Origin: Lepeophtheirus salmonis
Taxonomy: Eukaryota; Arthropoda; Copepoda; Siphonostomatoida; Caligidae
Direction of reading: 5' to 3'
DNA length: 64,000 bases
Assembly: GCF_016086655.4 (NCBI RefSeq)
Contig: NC_052137.2
Location: 34,120,007-34,184,006 of the forward strand
The translations under genes were made by a program, and so were the position numbers. Positions within the stretch are counted from its first letter, which is position 1, and every line of letters begins with the position of its first letter. Below are positions 56,845 to 64,000 of this stretch, one piece after another. The notes under the pieces are model-generated. The model saw nothing but the letters and a program-made list of their open reading frames with translations, was not told the DNA's origin and did not search any database.

Positions 56845-59734
56845 GTATGTATGGATAATGTATGTATGTATGTATAACTCATGCACTCTTATCCTTCAAT
56901 AGGACTTAGATGTATCCATGTACAAAGTACAAACACTGTACATTCGTAGATATATATTTAAATTTTGTATTCAATTCAACAGATATATCTATTTTTTTTT
57001 TATGTTTAAAAATCCTCAAATCATGATTATCATTTGTGTTTAGATTTTAACTAATAAGACGATAAACAACTACCCGCCTCGTCTTCTTGCCCATTCATGT
57101 TGCTACCTATACACATTTATACTTGGTCATAAATACATTGAATGTTATAAGTCTGCGTATCATTGCCGAGCAAGTTTATTGTTTCAAGAGATAGGTACGT
57201 AGATACTCGTATTTTGTCTATCTATCTGACATATAAATGTATTTAAATAAATCTTAGACTTTTTCTTCAGGTTACAATATGTAGGATAATGTCCGGAAGT
57301 ATGTAAAATCATATTTCAATTGGACGTAGTGTACGTTTCTTTGGGATATCCCAAAGCAACCACTCCTTTAAGACATATATAAAGACAATCATCTACCTTC
57401 TTAAAAAATATATATTTTTTAAATCCAGAGCCCTGAAGGAACTTGTAGTAAATGTATGCTTTGATAATTTCATGATGATAATATAAGTAAGAAAATGTAT
57501 TGTTTCTTCCTAAAATGGTTCCTTTTAGATAGTCTAACTACTACAGATGCTTTTGAATATGAATATTCGATTAATTAATTAGCGCATCAGCTATCAAACG
57601 TTAGAAATAGTATTTGTAAGAGTACATGAAGAAGGCAGAAGTTAGACCTATAGCATTACCAATTTTAATATCAGCTGCTTGTTATATGATTTTGGGTGAA
57701 CAAAATGAATTACTGCTATAAAGAGGAAAACAAAGATTTCGTGCAGGAAAAATAATATATTTATTTTTAAATTCATTTTTTTATCAATGTACACCAAAGT
57801 TATGTGAGAATGCTTACTTTAGAGGGATAAATACGATGACATATTAAAATAATGAGCAAAAAAGAAAAAAACGCCCACGCCACAACCATTTTTATTTTTC
57901 TAATTGCTAAACTTCCTTCTTTCTTTACAAAGATCCCTTCTTTATCAATGGTTCTCGCACATTTTGTAGTGTCCAAAACTATAAACCAAAAGCAAAATAC
58001 TTAAGTTATCTTGAGTAGGTTCCTTGACTAAGTGAAATACCCCCTTCCTCAAGATGTCGCTTTGTATGATACAACAGATGACGTTCATTTAACTTCTACC
58101 TTCATGACCTCTATTATTTTTTCTTCTTTTGGCAAAATTTATTTGTTCCATTCAATTAAGATGCTGAATTCACGGAGGTTACGTTTTTAGATATAGACTT
58201 AACTTCATGGGGCCACAACGCATCTACCAGACAAAAAATGGTCACATAAACACCTACAACCTCCGTTATTAAGCTGGGACATTATACATCCCGAGGTTAT
58301 ACAAATCTTTAATAATCCTATAATTTAAATCAACATTTTATCCTCAATTTTTTATAGTATGCTCCTGAAACATTAAATTCAATATATTATTCATCCTGAT
58401 AATAGCTTGTTATGGATTTATTTGTATATTAGACCTTTTTTAATCAAGGTTTGTCAAATTTTATTAACTTTTTTGGGTTCTAAGTTGTTCCTTTTGATTT
58501 CGTGGATTCTTCTTGTTTTCAAAATGAGGACTGAGATATACACTGGTAGTCACAAAATTATAATATTGTGCCTATTGTTTTATATAATACACAGAACTTC
58601 ATCAAAAACATATTGATATTAATTCTATTGATAAAATTTGCATCAATGACAATGAACATTTTCTAGAAATTTTTTTGTTTTAACAATAAAAATTAAAAAC
58701 CTCTCAACTAATGTTTTTAAGATTATTAAGAAAGAAAAAAATACTTTTTTCGATGTTTTATATTCATACAGATATTTTAAGTATTTTAATTGATATTTAC
58801 GAGTATAAAATGGATGAAATGGTTAAAAAATGATACAAAATATAAAATGACATAATTATTATAATCGTTCAACTGTTTAACATGTAATTTAATTCGCTTT
58901 ATTTTGGGGATTCTTTTTTACCCACTTCACTAACTGCGCTATATGACGGATGTTCACTAAATGGGAGTACTGATTACGTGGTCTATGTTTCATCATCTGG
59001 TTTAATACTTTGCAAGTGCCCGTGTGTCGTGTTTCTCAAGGAATTGACCAACTTTACATATGTACGATAAATATGTAGTTCCTGACATAAATATGTATAA
59101 TTAACATAGCTCATACTTCTAGGAAATGATGGATGATTATTCGTTGGTCGAATAATTTCATTTGGTGATAAAATACTTCATGCGCTCATATAATGAGAAA
59201 TGATCCCCTGGAGGAAGGTTTAAATTATCTTATTCTTCATTATTAAAATAAGGAGGGGGTTATTTTTTGTGACTGGACATTTATTTTTTTATTTAATACT
59301 ACTTCCTCTCCGATAAAGTATAAATTATAAATGTAGTAACGTAATTGGATTTGCATAAAAGACCTGATGCTACAATATTATGGGTAATTAAATTATAGTT
59401 GAGCTATTCAATACAACGATGATGATAACTATTATAATCTTTATTTCCAAAAACTGGAATCTTTTTATTATTTTTCGTGCAATTATTTATAATCATCAGT
59501 GAGATTTTGATTAATAATTATTATTTCTTCCGCTGTTGTTTAAAATATCACTCGTAAAGGTACGTATGTATTAGTAGATTTGTATAAAATATATCCATAA
59601 TGAGTGTGAGATTTTTTTCTAGCTGACAATCTATAGATTTTTTTAAATCTATAAAGCTGTTGTCATGATTCTTTGATTTTTGAAAAGAAAACATCTGAAT
59701 ATAGAGTAATTATTAACCATTAGTGTGTGTCCTT
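56845..59734. other. No gene recognised; one small inverted repeat
   Basis: ACGGAGGTTACG (58173) and its inverse ACAACCTCCGTTATT (58256-58270) are about 95 bp apart and may mark a small element related to the GGAGGTT repeat. A (ATGT)n run lies near 56857-56873. Several short frames have no support. The gap 56190-56436 also holds nothing recognisable. Confidence 0.4.
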
Positions 59735-60010
59735 TATTGGGGATTTAATTGGGTAATCCTTGCTGGAGAGTCATAAGTGTAAGTCCTTGTTGGGCTCAAA
59801 GTGTAATTGAGGATCGATATCTCCGTCATTCCTACCTTTGTCCTTACTAGAGTGGAATATATGTTAATTTTCTTCCTAGCATAGCTGCTCACAGCTAATG
59901 GAAGGTAACATCATGACAGCTAAGCTGCTTTTCTCCCAAACATTCTTCACATTGTCAAGGTTACCACGTTATTTTTTGGTTTATTAATTATTAACATAAC
60001 GGTTGTTAAT
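59735..60010 (+). repeat. Dispersed repeat family A, copy 12
   Basis: GTAAGTCCTTGTTGGGCTCA, ATTGAGGATCGATATC, ATAGCTGCTCACAGCTAATG, CATCATGACAGCTAAGCTGC and ATTGTCAAGGTTACCACG: the middle and 3' parts in good order. Confidence 0.75.
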
Positions 60011-60130
60011 GTTATTTTCATCTATGCTCATGAAAGACGTAAAGTAAAATTGAGAGTTTGCTCCTTGTAAGTTATTTGTGTAAGTTGGACTTGGAGTATA
60101 ATTGAGATTGACACGGGAGTGATAAAAGCA
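60011..60130 (+). repeat. Dispersed repeat family A, copy 13 (middle part)
   Basis: GCTCATGAAAGACGTAAAGT, TTTGCTCC, GTAAGTTGGACTTGGAGTAT repeat the family's middle part right after the 3' end of copy 12, so the two copies stand in tandem. Confidence 0.6.
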
Positions 60131-61019
60131 CGTAAAAGTTTGGCTTCTTATATTTTTACGTTCTGTCGGATCATATTTTATACAACTACACGTATTAGTG
60201 TTCTTCTATGTACCGGCGTAGCATTCTAAACGATACGATATTAACTGGTGTATGGTCTAAAAGCTTGTCGTCAAGCAGTGCGAAAACAATAGTTTTTGTG
60301 AATTATGTTTTGTTTTTAAAACAAGTCCTAGATATTATTAAAAGAAGGATAGTTAGAAAAAAAAAAAAAAACAAGACAAAAGGTTATTCGATCATATTTA
60401 GTGAACAAAAAAATTGAAACTCTAAATGTTATTTATTTAATTTTTGTCTTTCGTTACTTTTCTAAAATTATATTTGTCAAATTTGATATTTATAAAATCG
60501 AAATATTAAAAGAATCTGTTAGAGTTGTCATTACTTTTCCAAAAAGCCCCATAGATCAATCATAATCACGGTCATACATATACTTTATACTTGCACCACC
60601 TTTATGTCCTACAAAAAAATTCCTGTCGATGACTTAACACTTCCCATTTCTGAACCTTCCATAATACAATTGTCTTTTATTTATAATCTTTATCAAATTT
60701 CTGAGCTAGCCACTCCTTCATGACCGGGATACGTGCATTGAATGTGAATTGGGCGTTTTTTGTCTTATATTTTTAGCCGAAACAGAATTAAAATACCAAT
60801 AGTAATTTTGTTTCAGGAATTGGTTCAGAAATATTGGTTCTGTGACATCACTAGTATGTATAACGGAGTAAGAAGTAAAAAGATGTTGTTGAAGTTTGAT
60901 AAAAGTAGATTTGTAAACAGAGATATTTTAAGTCGGATTTTTATAGGAAAATATATACTATAATTTATTTCTCAAAATTAATTAAGGAATCCACAAATCC
61001 TTTTGTTTTTACAAGACGG
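60131..61019. other. No gene recognised
   Basis: AT-rich. The plus frame 60760-60963 is preceded by TATTTTTAG, an acceptor-like site, but shows no family and no partner exon. Confidence 0.3.
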
Positions 61020-61500
61020 TGGTATATAGTGAAGCTAAGCACTCAAACCAACCACCTCCACCTTCAACCACACTCTTCAAACTGGCTTTGATCCATGGAC
61101 ATACCTTGATGAGGAACTCTTTGTCCATGTTGGATACTGCCTTGAGAATTGAAGCCAACATGGACTCCAACTTTCTAATGTGCAAGTTTATAGGGCTATC
61201 TCTCCAAAACAGCCCAAACTTAATAATACAAGAGTTAGGAGGCCACGTTTCCTGTCCCCAATACATGGAAGTCTTGTTTTCAAGTTGTTTTTTTCTGGAA
61301 TATATCCGGTTCCAATTACCCAATTTGAACAAACCTCGCCATTTTAAAAATCTAGCATTACAATAGATCTGTTAACATCAATTTAAGCTTTTTAGTACAA
61401 TTATCTATGGATTTAGCGTCCTTGTGCTTGCACCCGGCACGTAGGCAAACAATAATGGCTGCAGGGCGTTCGTATTCGGTAGATACCTCAAAGTTTTTAT
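61020..61500 (-). pseudogene. Mariner transposase relic, internally deleted
   Basis: Minus strand: an N-terminal piece near 61480-61420 (AAIIVCLRAGCKHKDAKSID), a short bridge, then WGQETWPPNSCIIKFGLFWR, where the SPDLNPLD segment has been lost, and the C-terminus NLHIRKLESMLASILKAVSN, MDKEFLIKVCPWIKASLK, VVEGGGGWFE (61047). The C-terminal 80 residues stay in one open frame on the minus strand. The first and second Asp blocks are deleted. The overlapping plus-strand frame of 115 codons is the antisense shadow. Confidence 0.8.
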
Positions 61501-63074
61501 ATTGTTTGTTAAACATTTTTGCTAGCTAAATTTGATGAGCACACTTTCATAAACATATATTTCAAGGTTGCCAAGATATTTAGATCTAAACTTGTTCGGA
61601 TCCCCCATTCTTTATATGTATATTGTAGGTATATATGTGCCAAATCCATGAGATTTTTTTACCAACACCCTTTGTAAATTCACACATATTTATGTGTGTA
61701 TATACTTATTACCGAGTGAGTAAATGATTCTTTGAATAATAGTTCCATATGAAAAATAGATCATAAATCTTTCTTTGTTGCATATTTTTGATAGGTCATC
61801 TAGAATCAAAGCCTCAATATGTAAAAAAACAACATTATTATATATATCAAAGTAATTTGGTTGCATTTAATATGTACTTTGCTATTGATAAGTAAGTACG
61901 ATATACATATATTTTACATGCCATAATTTATGCATTCCTCTCACACAAATATTTATCATATGTCGTTTTTTTTTTAAGTGGACAATGCCTCATCAAAAAC
62001 GAATTATAATTATCAGGACTAATTATCTGTGTACATAAATTTAAATGATCAAAAATTCCTTTTTGTATACTTATTCAACCATTTGATTAATTTGTTGACA
62101 GAGAAAATTCATTATTCATTGACTCAAAAATATTTATTAAATATGTGCGATGAAAACAAGAAAAAAATGTGGGATTATTTCTCCTAAAAATAAAATAAAA
62201 ATACAATTAATTGTTAATTGCCTATTGATCTCCAATTTCTAGTGGAAAAATATTTGATTTAACCATCTGTAGAAAGTGCAAATTAAGATTAATTATTTTG
62301 AAAATATCCTCAATACTACTAAATTTATTAGGAAATGCTTATAAAAATGCGAGTACTAAAACAATTTTTTCAATTTCTGAGTTGACCTAAATTAAACTTA
62401 AATTTTCAGGCACTATTATAACAATACACTGTACTACACGTTACCATTATGAACAATATATTGCAATTAATAAGTATTGCCTAATTATGATAAATAATTA
62501 AATTAAGCTCCCAAAGAAGAACATAAATTGCCTTCAAGACCTTTAAAATAGAATTAATGACAGCTGACAATTTTAAACCAATCAGCAAAAGAAGAAAAAA
62601 AACATGATCCTCTTCTATTAATTGTCCAATCTTTCCATTAAGTCCTTTAGGACAGAAGTGAGATAAACACCTCACATAATGTTAAGAGGGAATTCATTAA
62701 TTACGTCATCACTTGTTTTTAGGACTATTGGGCAACAAGTCAGCATTTTCTAACTTATTGAAACCCTTCCTATCACTAGCCAAACCATAATTTGAATACC
62801 CTCTCCTATTTTTTCAAGAATAACGGCTAGAGATCGAAAAAGTATGTTATTTTTTAAGCACAATATTACATAAATACGAGGAAAAATGAGTGATTTTTCT
62901 GTAAAAACGTGAACGTTTATTTTTTTTATGAAACAATAAACAAACTCAAAACAAGAGTTTCGAAAAAATTATAAGGGTCTAAAGAAACATTCAATCCAGT
63001 TAATAATTATCCAAGTTTCATTTTGGGGGCTAAGTTCCTCAAGATTGGGTCGAGTGGGAGAATTTTTTCTTTAA
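61501..63074. other. No gene seen
   Basis: AT-rich. The minus frame 62481-62675 shows no family resemblance. Confidence 0.4.
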
Positions 63075-63290
63075 ATTACAGAGTGAGGCGTTAAAACACA
63101 ACATTACCATTCTTTTTTTTTTTTTTTTTTGCAACCGTTCCACACAAAAATATGCAAAATTGATTGTTAGTTAGCCAATTCTTCCCATCTCTAAAATTAT
63201 ACTTAATTTAAAAGTAGAACATCAATCACATCTTAAAAATAAGTAATTTGAGTTCAACTAATCAGTAGTTCAAATATGTTTATGAGAAGG
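63075..63290. repeat. Partial copy of dispersed family B
   Basis: ATTGATTGTTAGTTAGCCAA and CACACAAAAATATGCAAAA match the 5' part of family B. A T tract (about 63112-63130) interrupts it where the other copies have TTCTCCC or TTCTTT. Confidence 0.5.
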
Positions 63291-63399
63291 AGAAGTTGAA
63301 AATATCAACAGATGACAAAAAGCAAAAATGCAGTATAAATATTTTTGTTAGCGGGATAATGCGCCGTATATTGAAAAAGAAATTCAAAAATATGTGTTA

Positions 63400-63785
63400 T
63401 TATGTGAAAAGTCTGTGAGATGGGCACTACTGTCGTGTATCGATGTTATTTTTAGTAGTATCTCTTGGACGAACATACACCAACTTTCAAGCACATTTCT
63501 TTCTGTTTGGATTCTTTTGAATCGAGAAATTGGCCAAAGAGATTATGGCGGCTGTCTTTTGGATTTGTAAGGAATAATCATCATCGACTATCTTGAACAG
63601 GTTAAAACTATTACAAGTATATATTATTAACCGTTATTGGACCATTTGAAAACCGAGGTTCAAGAAAAAAAACCACAATTAGCCAATAAAAAAATCATTT
63701 TCTATCAAGACAATGCACCAGCTCACACGACTTCAGGTGTAGTCTTAAAATTAATGGAAATAGGGATCCAACTCGAGATGCCAAA
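63400..63785 (+). pseudogene. Mariner transposase relic, second-Asp region
   Basis: Plus strand: KIMAAVFWICKE (the KVMATVFWD block, with Asp changed), IIIIDYLEQ, then an open frame from 63637: DHLKTEVQEKKPQLANKKII, FYQDNAPAHTTSGVVLKLME, IGIQLE. This is the middle of an animal mariner transposase with an intact second Asp in FYQDNAPAHT. It breaks off before the third Asp block at about 63765-63785. There the sequence switches to the N-terminal half of a mariner on the opposite strand. Confidence 0.8.
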
Positions 63786-64000
63786 GCACAAGCAATCTCA
63801 CACACCTTCCCTCTTATGTCGTTCATCAACATATTATTGATTTCTGGAGTAGTAACCTCAACAGAGGGTCCAGAACGGTCAGCGTCAATTGCACCCATAT
63901 AGCAACACCGAAAATTTTGAAACCACTTATAAACTGTTCTTATCGAAGGTACAGAAAAGTGATGGGAATTCCTGATCTTTTTAGAGAACCGGCTCCTTCG
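63786..64000 (-). pseudogene. Mariner transposase relic, N-terminal domain, inverted
   Basis: Minus strand from the right edge: RTVYKWFQNFRCCYMGAIDA, DRSGPSVEVTTPEINN, MLMNDIRGKVCEIACALAS. This is the end of the first DNA-binding motif, the Gly-Arg-Pro-type linker (here SGPSVEVTTPE) and the second helix-turn-helix. The remaining N-terminus lies beyond the window or is frame-shifted (HHFSVPSI). It abuts the plus-strand relic on the left. Together they look like one element with an internal inversion, or two elements joined head to head. Confidence 0.75.

Noticed and set aside
57627..57722. 31-codon frame (MKKAEVRPIALPILISACYM) considered as a Harbinger nuclease start
   Set aside because: Only a vague likeness to the Leu/Ala-rich start before an Arg-rich segment; no catalytic block follows.
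61019..61366. Plus-strand frame of 115 codons
   Set aside because: Antisense to the mariner C-terminus on the minus strand; poly-Pro comes from the Gly run of the real reading (VVEGGGG).

Overview
This window looks like intergenic or intronic DNA from a small, repeat-rich, strongly AT-rich animal genome. I found no rRNA or tRNA gene, no CRISPR array, no operon and no intact protein-coding gene. Nearly every stretch with protein signal is a decayed DNA transposon of the IS630/Tc1/mariner superfamily: I count 19 relics or fragments in 64 kb. Many are of the type with 37 residues between the second and third catalytic Asp. This density, the AT-richness and the many non-autonomous repeats recall parasitic copepods such as sea lice (Caligidae). 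The species call is an inference, not something the sequence proves.

Layout. 1-6 kb: a deleted mariner relic, a mariner (2505-3384) nested inside an older mariner, one copy of dispersed family A, and a broken gene of a transposon-derived RNase-H-like family (4730-5640). 6-13 kb: a possible short exon, family H T-rich elements, MITEs, an A copy with a strong hairpin, and a Helitron-like repeat. 13-24 kb: a DD37D relic, an element whose two ends are inverted copies of its own 3' end (16221-17082), a MITE with about 45 bp inverted ends, and a mariner inserted into a family A copy (21293-22134). 24-35 kb: family B carrying a small family H element, a large T-rich higher-order array (28.8-29.5 kb), four TGACGTCA sites, a foldback element (31431-32176) and a fresh 35 bp tandem duplication. 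36-47 kb: a dense run of mariner relics, an inverted pair of A copies, and two candidate host exons (39529-39582 plus; 42531-42749 minus). 48-64 kb: paired copies of families E and B, four mariner relics between 51 and 61.5 kb, and a rearranged mariner at the right edge whose two halves point in opposite directions.

How the parts relate. The window works as a record of transposition. Several elements keep both terminal inverted repeats and TA target duplications but have lost the catalytic core, so they were probably mobilised in trans. Two family B copies act as empty-site controls for each other: one holds a family H element, the other a mariner. Letters A-H used below are my own labels for repeat families recognised inside this window by self-comparison. 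They have not been checked against any database.
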